From Rhodospirillaceae bacterium (GTDB taxonomy: Bacteria > Pseudomonadota > Alphaproteobacteria > Reyranellales > Reyranellaceae): DNA of 64,000 nucleotides. The translations under genes and the position numbers were made by a program. The stretch lies in NCBI GenBank assembly GCA_009772935.1, contig WOUR01000004.1:1-64000 (forward strand), read 5' to 3'. This document shows positions 49,767 through 57,237 of this stretch, in pieces (positions within the stretch are counted from its first letter, which is position 1; every line of letters starts with the position of its first letter). Below the pieces are notes generated by a model, which was not told where the DNA came from, did no database searches, and saw nothing but the letters and a program-made list of their open reading frames with translations.

Positions 49767-50509
49767 CAGTAGGTAGCCCGTCCACCAGAGAGATCGAAAG
49801 TGGCGCCCGTCGCGAAGGTACAGTGGGAAGAGGCGAGCCAGGCGACCATCTCGGCCACTTCCTCGACCTCGCCGAAGCGGTTCATCGGGATCTTGGACAG
49901 CATGTAGTTGATGTGTTGCTCGGTCATCTGGCTGAACAGTTCCGTCTTCACCACCGCCGGCGCGACGCAGTTCACCAGCACGCCAGTCGTAGCAAGTTCC
50001 TTGCCGAGCGACTTGGTGAGGCCGATGACACCGGCCTTCGAGGCGGAGTAGGCCGAGGCATTGGGATTGCCCTCCTTGCCGGCCACCGAGGCGATGTTGA
50101 CGATTCGACCCCAGCCCCGCTGCACCATGCCGTCGACCACGGCGCGGTTGCACAGGAAGACGCCGGTCAGATTGATTTCGATGACCTGCCGCCAGGCATC
50201 GACGGGATATTTGGCCACGGTCGTGTTGGGCCCGGTGATGCCCGCACTGGCGACCAGGATGTCGGGCGGCGCCAGCCGATTCTCGGTCTCAGCCAACGCC
50301 CGGGCGACGTCCGCCTCGCTTGTCACGTCGACGGCGATTGCGACGGCGCCCTTCAGCGCGGCGGCGGACTGCTTCGCGCGCTCGGGATCACGATCCCACA
50401 AGGCGACCCGGCCGCCGCCCCCGGTGATCTTGGCCGCACAGGCGAGGCCAATGCCTCGCGCGCCGCCGGTTACGATCGCGGTCCGGTCCCGGAACGGCTC
50501 AGCCTCCAT
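49766..50509 (-). CDS. SDR family NAD(P)-dependent oxidoreductase
   Basis: A 247-residue classical short-chain dehydrogenase. The nucleotide motif is TGGARGIGLA near residue 14-23, with NASAYSASKAGVIGLTKSLG supplying the Y-x-x-x-K pair and S in 'VNIASVAG'. GGGAGGAAGA precedes ATG 50509. It resembles 3-oxoacyl reductase (FabG-like) members, but the substrate is not evident. Downstream is an overlapping amidase gene, so they may act on one substrate class such as a hydroxylated amide. Confidence 0.9.
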   Translation of the reverse strand: MEAEPFRDRTAIVTGGARGIGLACAAKITGGGGRVALWDRDPERAKQSAAALKGAVAIAVDVTSEADVARALAETENRLAPPDILVASAGITGPNTTVAKYPVDAWRQVIEINLTGVFLCNRAVVDGMVQRGWGRIVNIASVAGKEGNPNASAYSASKAGVIGLTKSLGKELATTGVLVNCVAPAVVKTELFSQMTEQHINYMLSKIPMNRFGEVEEVAEMVAWLASSHCTFATGATFDLSGGRATY

Positions 50510-50616
50510 GTCTTCCTCCCAAATCCTTGAATTATCTTGCAATTCCCAGCATATCGGCGCGCCGGGGCATCCGCTACACTGGCTGCTTCAATGCCTCGAG
50601 TTTTCGTGGGAGTTTC

Positions 50617-51540
50617 ATGCCTTCGCCCATTCCGGCGTCCATCGACGCCACCGTCGAGCTGCTGAAGGGCGGCGACTACATCGCCGACCGCAGCCTCGCC
50701 ACGGTCCTCTATCTCGCCCTCAAGCTGGGCCGTCCTCTGTTCTGCGAAGGCGAGGCGGGCGTCGGCAAGACCGAGATCGCCAAGGTCCTGTCGGAGACCC
50801 TGAAGCGGCCGCTGATCCGCCTGCAATGCTACGAAGGCCTTGATGTCGCCTCGGCGGTCTATGAGTGGAACTACGCCCGCCAGATGATCGAAATCCGCCT
50901 CGCCGAGGCGCAGGGTGTGCACAATCGCGGCGAACTCGCGGCCGACATTTTTGACGAGAAGTTCCTGATCCGCCGCCCGCTGCTCGAAGCGCTGCAGCCG
51001 CATGTCGAGGGCGCGCCGATCCTGCTGATCGACGAGCTCGACCGCACCGACGAGCCGTTCGAGGCCTACCTGCTCGAAGTCCTGTCGGACTTCCAGGTGA
51101 CGATCCCGGAACTCGGCACGATCAAGGCGGCGGAACGGCCGATCGTCATCATCACCTCGAACCGCACACGCGAGATCCACGACGCGCTGAAGCGGCGCTG
51201 CTTCTATCACTGGGTCGACTATCCGGACCTCAAGCGCGAACTGGAGATCCTGAAGGTCAAGGCGCCGGGCGCCAGCGAGCGGCTGTCGCGGCAGGTCGTG
51301 GGCTTCGTGCAGGAGCTGCGCAAGCTCGACCTGTTCAAGGCGCCAGGCGTTGCCGAGACGATCGACTGGTCGACGGCACTGTCCGAACTCGACGTCCTCG
51401 ACCTCGATCCGCGCACGATCAACGACACGCTGGGCGTGCTCCTCAAGTACCAGGACGACATCCAGCGCCTCCAGGGCTCGGAAGCGGCCGAGATCCTGCG
51501 CAAGGTGAAGTCCGACATCGCCGCCCAGCCCCTGGGTTGA
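50617..51540 (+). CDS. MoxR family AAA+ ATPase (CoxD-type)
   Basis: A 307-residue MoxR ATPase. Walker A GEAGVGKTE is at 45-53, Walker B ILLIDE at 135-140, and sensor 1 'IVIITSNRTREIHDALKRR' follows. These ATPases pair with a VWA protein to remodel or activate enzymes; CoxD is required for building the [CuSMoO2] site of CO dehydrogenase. GGGAG precedes ATG 50617. It is the first gene of a seven-gene run reaching 57146, and the VWA gene begins 7 bases after its stop. Confidence 0.92.
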   Translation: MPSPIPASIDATVELLKGGDYIADRSLATVLYLALKLGRPLFCEGEAGVGKTEIAKVLSETLKRPLIRLQCYEGLDVASAVYEWNYARQMIEIRLAEAQGVHNRGELAADIFDEKFLIRRPLLEALQPHVEGAPILLIDELDRTDEPFEAYLLEVLSDFQVTIPELGTIKAAERPIVIITSNRTREIHDALKRRCFYHWVDYPDLKRELEILKVKAPGASERLSRQVVGFVQELRKLDLFKAPGVAETIDWSTALSELDVLDLDPRTINDTLGVLLKYQDDIQRLQGSEAAEILRKVKSDIAAQPLG

Positions 51541-51547
51541 GCCTACG

Positions 51548-52807
51548 ATGGACACGCTGCCCGATCCGCCGGCCGGGCTTCCGGGGCGCGAGCCGCGCGA
51601 CGGCAAGCTTGCGAGCAACATCGTGCATTTCGCGCGGACGTTGCGCACGGCGGGGCTGCGCGTCGGACCGGGGCAGATCCTGCGCGCCATCGAGGCGGTG
51701 GAGGCGGCAGGTCTGCGTAATCGCGACGATTTCTACTGGACGCTCCATTCGGTCTTCGTGAACCGCCGCGACCAACGCGAGATCTTCGACCAGGCGTTCC
51801 ACGTCTACTGGCGCAATCCGCGCCTGCTCGAGAAGATGATGGACATGCTGCTGCCGCAGATCGGCGTGCCGGCCGAGCAGGACAAGGGCAAGCAGCTCAG
51901 CCGGCGCCTGCAGGAGGCGCTGCAGCCCGGGCAGGGCGAAGCGCCGGAGCAGTCCGAGGAGCCACCGGAGGTCGAGGTCGAGGCGACCTTCACCGTGTCG
52001 GATCGCGAGGTGCTGCAGACGCGCGACTTTGAACAGATGTCGCAGGCGGAGATCGACGAAGCGCTGCGCGCCATCTCCCGCCTGCGCCTGCCGGTGCCGG
52101 AACGGCGGACGCGGCGCTACCAGCCGGCGCGGCGCGGACCGCGGATCGATTTCCGGGCGTCGCTGCGCCGCGCGATGCGGCCGGAAGGATTGACCGAACT
52201 GGCCCGGCGCGAGCCGCGTCGCCGGCCGCCGCCGCTGGTCATCCTGTGCGACATCTCCGGTTCGATGGCCCGCTATACGCGGATGTTCCTGCATTTCATG
52301 CACGCCATCACCAACGACCGCGACCGGGTCTACTGCTTCACCTTCGGCACGCGCCTGTCGAACGTGACGCGCGCGTTGCGCAACCGCGACGTCGACATCG
52401 CCTTGCAGAAGGCCTCGGCGCAGGTCGAGGACTGGTCGGGTGGTACGCGCATCGGCCAGGCGCTGCACGAATTCAACAACAAATGGTCGCGCCGCGTGCT
52501 GGGACAGGGCGCGGTCGTTCTCCTCATAACCGACGGGCTGGATCGCGAGGGCGCGTCCGGTTTGGATGAGGAAATGGAACGCTTGCATAAATCCTGCTCG
52601 CGCATGATCTGGCTCAACCCGCTCTTGCGGTACGGTGGCTATGAGCCCAAATCTCAGGGCAACAAGGCCATGCTGCCGCATGTCGACGAATTCAGGCCCG
52701 TCCACAATCTGGAGAGCCTGTCCGGCCTGATCGCCGCGCTGGGCGCCCGCACCGTCGGAGCCGACAAGCGGCTCGCGGGATGGCAGACCGACCTTCGCAA
52801 GGAGTAG
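51548..52807 (+). CDS. VWA-domain protein, CoxE type
   Basis: A 419-residue protein. A basic and acidic N-terminal half (about 1-225) precedes a VWA domain with the MIDAS motif D235-x-S237-x-S239 in 'ILCDISGSMARYTRMFLHF' and 'DWSGGTRIGQALHEFNN'. The family (CoxE/DUF58-like) works with the MoxR ATPase encoded just upstream in activating molybdenum hydroxylases. 'RYGGYEPKSQGNKAMLPHVD' is the C-terminal CoxE tail. Confidence 0.9.
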   Translation: MDTLPDPPAGLPGREPRDGKLASNIVHFARTLRTAGLRVGPGQILRAIEAVEAAGLRNRDDFYWTLHSVFVNRRDQREIFDQAFHVYWRNPRLLEKMMDMLLPQIGVPAEQDKGKQLSRRLQEALQPGQGEAPEQSEEPPEVEVEATFTVSDREVLQTRDFEQMSQAEIDEALRAISRLRLPVPERRTRRYQPARRGPRIDFRASLRRAMRPEGLTELARREPRRRPPPLVILCDISGSMARYTRMFLHFMHAITNDRDRVYCFTFGTRLSNVTRALRNRDVDIALQKASAQVEDWSGGTRIGQALHEFNNKWSRRVLGQGAVVLLITDGLDREGASGLDEEMERLHKSCSRMIWLNPLLRYGGYEPKSQGNKAMLPHVDEFRPVHNLESLSGLIAALGARTVGADKRLAGWQTDLRKE

Positions 52808-52810
52808 ACC

Positions 52811-53131
52811 ATGAGCGATGCGCTGGAAGTTCTCGATCAGGTCGGCAGGTGGAAGGCCGACGGCAAGGGCGTCGCGGTCGCCACCGTGATCGTCACCTGG
52901 GGATCCTCGCCGCGTCCCGTGGGCAGCCAGCTCGGCGTCGACGATGCCGGGAACATGGTGGGCTCGGTCTCCGGCGGCTGCATCGAGGGCGCGGTCGTCA
53001 AGGAAGCGCTGGACGCTATCAAGGACGGCAAGCCGCGGCTGCTCGATTTCGGCGTGACCGATGAGCAGGCCTGGGATGTCGGTCTTGCCTGCGGCGGCAA
53101 GGTCCAGGTCTTCGTCGAGAAGGTGAACTGA
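52811..53131 (+). CDS. XdhC family protein, N-terminal domain only
   Basis: A 106-residue protein equal to the XdhC_CoxI domain: 'VIVTWGSSPRPVGSQLGVDD', 'GNMVGSVSGGCIEGAVVKEA' and 'DVGLACGGKVQVFVEKV'. The cysteine in SGGCIEG and that in LACGG are typical Moco-binding or sulfur-handling residues. The Rossmann half found in full-length XdhC is on the next gene, 4 bases downstream. XdhC binds molybdenum cofactor, protects its sulfurated form and hands it to the apoenzyme. Confidence 0.88.
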   Translation: MSDALEVLDQVGRWKADGKGVAVATVIVTWGSSPRPVGSQLGVDDAGNMVGSVSGGCIEGAVVKEALDAIKDGKPRLLDFGVTDEQAWDVGLACGGKVQVFVEKVN

Positions 53132-53135
53132 TCCG

Positions 53136-53864
53136 ATGAAAGCCGAAACCCTCGCCGCCCTGCAGGACGCGCGCACCAGGCGCCGCGCTGTCACGCTCGC
53201 CACGCGCCTCAGCGATGCCGCCGAAGCGCTGGTCTATCGCGACGACGCCAGAGGCGAGCTGGCCGGCGACGCCGAGATCATCGCGGCCGCGCGCCGCGCC
53301 ATGGAGACCGGCAAGAGCGAGACGGTGGATATCGCCGGCGCCAAGATCTTCCTCAACGTCTACGTGCCGCCGCCGCGGCTGGTGATCGTCGGTGCCGTGC
53401 ATATCGCGCAGTCGCTGGCGCCGATGGCCGCCATGCTGGAATTCGACGTCACCGTGGTCGATCCCCGCGGCGCCTGGGCGACGACCCAGCGCTTTCCCGG
53501 CGTGAAGGTGATCCAGGACTGGGCCGACGAGGCCTTCCAGGCGATGGGCCTCGACGGCTCGACCGCCGTCGTCACCCTGACGCATGATCCCAAGCTCGAC
53601 GATCCGGCGCTCGAATCGGCACTCAAGTCCGACGTGTTCTACATCGGCGCACTGGGCAGCCGGCGTACCCATGCCAAGCGCAAGGAGCGTCTGGCGGAGG
53701 TCGGCATCACCGACGAGATGTTCGCCCGCGTCCATGGCCCGGTCGGCCTCAACATCGGCGCCAAGTCGCCGGCCGAGATCGCCGTGTCGATCCTGGGCCA
53801 GATCATCGAGGTCCGCGCGCGCCGCCTGGAAGCCATGTCTGCGCCGAAGGTCGCCGCAGCGTGA
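53136..53864 (+). CDS. XdhC family protein, Rossmann (C-terminal) domain
   Basis: A 242-residue protein. After a short helical start it carries the XdhC_C Rossmann domain: 'LVIVGAVHIAQSLAPMAAML', 'VTVVDPRGAWATTQRFPGVK', 'AVVTLTHDPKLDDPAL' and 'YIGALGSRRTHAKRKERL'. The last motif is the classical XdhC signature, and 'GLNIGAKSPAEIAVSILGQI' follows. The N-terminal XdhC_CoxI half is on the previous gene. Its stop overlaps the next gene's GTG. Confidence 0.9.
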   Translation: MKAETLAALQDARTRRRAVTLATRLSDAAEALVYRDDARGELAGDAEIIAAARRAMETGKSETVDIAGAKIFLNVYVPPPRLVIVGAVHIAQSLAPMAAMLEFDVTVVDPRGAWATTQRFPGVKVIQDWADEAFQAMGLDGSTAVVTLTHDPKLDDPALESALKSDVFYIGALGSRRTHAKRKERLAEVGITDEMFARVHGPVGLNIGAKSPAEIAVSILGQIIEVRARRLEAMSAPKVAAA

Positions 53865-55525
53865 GATTCGGCGAGACCCCGGTCGACGAGGCTGCCGGCG
53901 CCATCCTGGCGCATAGCCGGCGCGCCGACGGGATCAACTTTTCGAAGGGCCGCGTCCTCTCGGATGAGGATGTCGCGCGCCTGAAGGAAGCCGGTGTTTC
54001 GACCGTCGTCGCTGCGCGCCTCGGCGCCGACGACATGCACGAGGACGAGGCAGCGGCAACGGTCGCCCGGGCGCTGGCGGGCGAGGGAATCGAGGTCACG
54101 GCGGCCTTTACCGGGCGCTGCAATCATTTCGCCCGAGAAGCCGGGCTCGCCGTGCTCGACCAGGAGCGGATCGACGCGCTGAACGAGCTGGACGAATCGG
54201 TGACCGTGGCGACGTTGCCGCCCTTCGCGCGGGTCGAGCCGCGGCAGATGGTGGCGACGGTGAAGATCATTCCGTACGGCGCGCCGCGCACGGCCGTCGC
54301 GCGCGCGGTCGACGTCGCCAAGACTGCCAATCGTCCCATGATCTCGGTGGCGCCCTTCCAGGCGATGCGCGCCGGCCTCGTGCAGACGAAGTTGCCGGGC
54401 ACTCGGGACAAGGTCTTAGACAAGGCGGTCGGCACGACCACCAAGCGTCTTACATCACTCGGCAGCACTCTGAACGGAGAGCGCCGCGTCGCGCACGATG
54501 CCAAGGCGATAGCCAATGCGCTAGCCGAGCTGAAATCAGAAGGCTGCGACCTTTTCCTGATCGCCGGAGCCTCGGCGATCGTCGACCGCCACGATGTGGT
54601 GCCGGCCGGCATCGAGGCAGCGGGTGGAAAGCTGATTCATTTCGGTATGCCGGTCGATCCCGGCAACCTGCTCCTTACGGCCGAACTCGACGGCAAGCCG
54701 GTGCTCGGTCTGCCGGGCTGCGCCAAGTCACCCAAGTACAACGGCTTCGACATGGTGCTGGAGCGGCTCGCCGCGCGCCTGCCGGTCGGCCGCGCGGAGA
54801 TCGTGCGCATGGGATCGGGCGGGCTGCTGGCGGAGATCCCGAGCCGTCCGCAGCCACGCGACGATACTGAGGTGGAAGAGGCCGGCCCGCAGCAGGCGCC
54901 ACGCGTCGCGGTGCTGGTGCTGGCGGCCGGCCGATCCACGCGCATGGGCGGTCCGAACAAGCTTCTGGCCGAGGCAGACGGCGCGCCGCTGGTGGTGCAT
55001 GCAGTAAAGGCCGCGCTGGCTTCGCAGGCCGTCGAGGTCGTCGTCGTGCTGGGCCACATGGCCGGCGAGATCCGCCCCGTCATCGAGAAGGCGATTCCAC
55101 CGAAGGCGCGCGTGCGCTTCGTCACCAATCCGGATTTCGCCGACGGGCTCAGCACCTCGGTACGCACCGGCATTGCGGCACTCGGCGCTAACGTCGATGC
55201 CGCCATCGTCCAGCTGGGCGACATGCCCGGAGTCGGCGCGCAGCTGCTCGACCGGCTGATGGCCGCCTTCAGCCCCGTCGAAGGGCGCTCGATCTGCGTG
55301 CCGACGGTGGGCGGCAAGCGCGGCAACCCCGTCCTGTGGGCGCGGCGCTTCTTCCCCGAGATGGCGAAGCTGTCCGGCGACAGCGGCGCCAAGCACCTGA
55401 TCGGCGAGCATGCCGATCTCGTCTGCGAAGTCGAGATGACGGGTGAGGCCGCGATCACCGACATCGACACGCCCGAAGCGCTGGCGGCGTGGCGGGCGCG
55501 TTCCAGCGATGAGAAAGCCAGATGA
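53861..55525 (+). CDS. MoeA-like molybdopterin-binding / MocA-like nucleotidyltransferase fusion
   Basis: A 554-residue fusion beginning at GTG 53861. Residues about 1-340 resemble a MoeA-like molybdopterin-binding module, with 'LIAGASAIVDRHDVVPAGIE' at 233-252 and the 'GLPGCAKSPKYNGFDMVLERL' block. Residues about 347-550 are an NTP transferase with LAAGRSTRMGGPNKLLAE at 354-371, as in MocA/MobA, plus 'QLGDMPGVGAQLLDRLM'. It probably transfers CMP onto molybdopterin to form MCD. The order matches the family annotated as molybdopterin-binding/glycosyltransferase family 2. Confidence 0.9.
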   Translation: MRFGETPVDEAAGAILAHSRRADGINFSKGRVLSDEDVARLKEAGVSTVVAARLGADDMHEDEAAATVARALAGEGIEVTAAFTGRCNHFAREAGLAVLDQERIDALNELDESVTVATLPPFARVEPRQMVATVKIIPYGAPRTAVARAVDVAKTANRPMISVAPFQAMRAGLVQTKLPGTRDKVLDKAVGTTTKRLTSLGSTLNGERRVAHDAKAIANALAELKSEGCDLFLIAGASAIVDRHDVVPAGIEAAGGKLIHFGMPVDPGNLLLTAELDGKPVLGLPGCAKSPKYNGFDMVLERLAARLPVGRAEIVRMGSGGLLAEIPSRPQPRDDTEVEEAGPQQAPRVAVLVLAAGRSTRMGGPNKLLAEADGAPLVVHAVKAALASQAVEVVVVLGHMAGEIRPVIEKAIPPKARVRFVTNPDFADGLSTSVRTGIAALGANVDAAIVQLGDMPGVGAQLLDRLMAAFSPVEGRSICVPTVGGKRGNPVLWARRFFPEMAKLSGDSGAKHLIGEHADLVCEVEMTGEAAITDIDTPEALAAWRARSSDEKAR

Positions 55526-56742
55526 GCTTCGACGTCGCCGCCATCCGCGGCCAGTTCCCGATCCTCTCCGAGATCATCGACGGTCTGCCCGTCCATTATC
55601 TCGACAATGGCGCCTCGGCTCAGACGCCGCTCGCCGTAATGGACGCGGTGCGCCACTACGAGACGACCGGCCGCGCCAACGTGCTGCGCGGCGTCCATCG
55701 CCTGGCCGAACGGGCCACCGAGTCCTACGAGAATGCCCGCGCCCAGGTCGCGACCTTCCTCGGCGTACCGACCATGGAGGTCGTCTTCACCGGTGGCTGC
55801 ACGGCGGCGATCAATCTCGTCGCCTTCTCCTACGGTTCGCTGCTGAAGCCCGGCGACCGCATCCTGCTGTCGGAACTCGAGCATCATTCCAATATCGTGC
55901 CCTGGCAGCTGCTGCGCTCCCGCGCGGGTATAGAGCTCGACATGCTGCCGGTGACGACAGACGGCCGCATCGATCTCTCGGCTTTGCCGCGCCTGCTGAC
56001 ACCGAAGACGAAGCTCGTGTCGCTCGCGCACGTCTCGAACGTCACCGGCGCGCTGCTCGACGTGCGGACCGTCGTCGAGTCGGCCAAGGCGGTGGGCGCA
56101 AAGGTGATGCTCGACGGCGCTCAGCGCGCGCCACACGGACCGCTCGACCTGCCGTCGCTCGGCATCGATTTCTACGCCGTCGCCGGCCACAAGGCCTATG
56201 GGCCCAATGGCATCGGCGCGCTGTGGGGTCGGCCGGAGCTGATGGAGGCCATGCCGCCATTCATGGGCGGCGGTTCGATGATCGGCCGTGTGACCCTGGC
56301 GGAAACGACTTGGGCGCCGTCGCCGCGCCGCTTCGAGGCGGGGACGCCCCCGATCGGTCCGGCGATCGGTCTCGGCGCCGCCTGCGCCTGGATGGAGACG
56401 CTCGACTGGGCGGGGGCCCACGATCACGAAATGGCGCTCGTGCAGCGCCTGATGGATGGCTTGCAAGAAATCGATGGCACGCAGCTCTTCGGGCCGGCGA
56501 GCCTGCAGAACCGCTATCCCGTCGTGTCGTTCATGCTGGACGGCGTTCATCCGCACGACGTGGCGCAGACCCTCGATTCATTCGGTGTCGCCGTGCGCGC
56601 CGGCCATCACTGCGCGCAGCCGCTGATGGACCGATTCGATCTCGACGGCACGACGCGCGTCTCGATGGCACCCTACAACGACAACGGCGACATCGACGCC
56701 CTGCTGGCCGGCGTCGCCCACGCGGCGAAGACGTTGCGATGA
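55522..56742 (+). CDS. sufS: Cysteine desulfurase SufS
   Basis: A 406-residue class II cysteine desulfurase taking sulfur from cysteine as persulfide. The PLP lysine is K224 in 'FYAVAGHKAYGPNGIGALWG', the persulfide cysteine is C364 in 'VAVRAGHHCAQPLMDRF', and 'SELEHHSNIVPWQLL' is a SufS hallmark. The ATG overlaps the fusion gene's stop and its own stop overlaps sufU. The isolated sufS-sufU pair behind a Moco gene set, without sufBCD, suggests sulfur delivery to Moco. Confidence 0.93.
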   Translation: MSFDVAAIRGQFPILSEIIDGLPVHYLDNGASAQTPLAVMDAVRHYETTGRANVLRGVHRLAERATESYENARAQVATFLGVPTMEVVFTGGCTAAINLVAFSYGSLLKPGDRILLSELEHHSNIVPWQLLRSRAGIELDMLPVTTDGRIDLSALPRLLTPKTKLVSLAHVSNVTGALLDVRTVVESAKAVGAKVMLDGAQRAPHGPLDLPSLGIDFYAVAGHKAYGPNGIGALWGRPELMEAMPPFMGGGSMIGRVTLAETTWAPSPRRFEAGTPPIGPAIGLGAACAWMETLDWAGAHDHEMALVQRLMDGLQEIDGTQLFGPASLQNRYPVVSFMLDGVHPHDVAQTLDSFGVAVRAGHHCAQPLMDRFDLDGTTRVSMAPYNDNGDIDALLAGVAHAAKTLR

Positions 56743-57146
56743 GCGACCAGCTCTATCAGGAGCGCATTGTCGCTCTCGCGAAGGCGAAGAGCGGCGCGGG
56801 CAAGCTCGAGAACCCGACGAGGACGGTGCGGCGTGACAACCCACTGTGCGGCGATCGCGTGATCCTCGATGTGCGTCTGGACGACGAGGGACGCATCGCC
56901 GAGATCGGCCATCAGGTGCGCGGCTGCCTCCTCTGTCAGGCCTCGGCCTCGGCGCTCTCCGCTGTCGCTGTCGGCCGTGACGCCGCAGGTATCGCCGAAC
57001 TGCGCCACGACGCCGAGCGCGCCCTCGGCCGTGAGCCGGGCGAGACGCATGAACCGTTCGACGCCTTCGCCCCCGTGGCCGCCCACAAGGCCCGCCAGGA
57101 CTGTGTGCTGCTCCCGCTCGAAGCGTTGAAGGATGCGCTTTCCTAG
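56739..57146 (+). CDS. sufU: SufU-type iron-sulfur scaffold / sulfur acceptor
   Basis: A 135-residue SufU homologue. Zinc and sulfur ligands match: C37 and D39 in NPLCGDRV, C63 in GCLLCQASASAL and C122 in ARQDCVLLP. The second block carries an extra C66 where most SufU proteins have serine (GCxxS). SufU is an adaptor that takes persulfide from SufS. It overlaps sufS by 4 bases and is the last gene of the run. Confidence 0.9.
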   Translation: MSDQLYQERIVALAKAKSGAGKLENPTRTVRRDNPLCGDRVILDVRLDDEGRIAEIGHQVRGCLLCQASASALSAVAVGRDAAGIAELRHDAERALGREPGETHEPFDAFAPVAAHKARQDCVLLPLEALKDALS

Positions 57147-57237
57147 GGACGGGATGCGCCCGTAGTTTGGTCGCGCCGCCGCCGCGCTCGTGTCACAGTC
57201 GCTGATCACGTTGCGTGGGCATCGACCGGGAGAGAGC

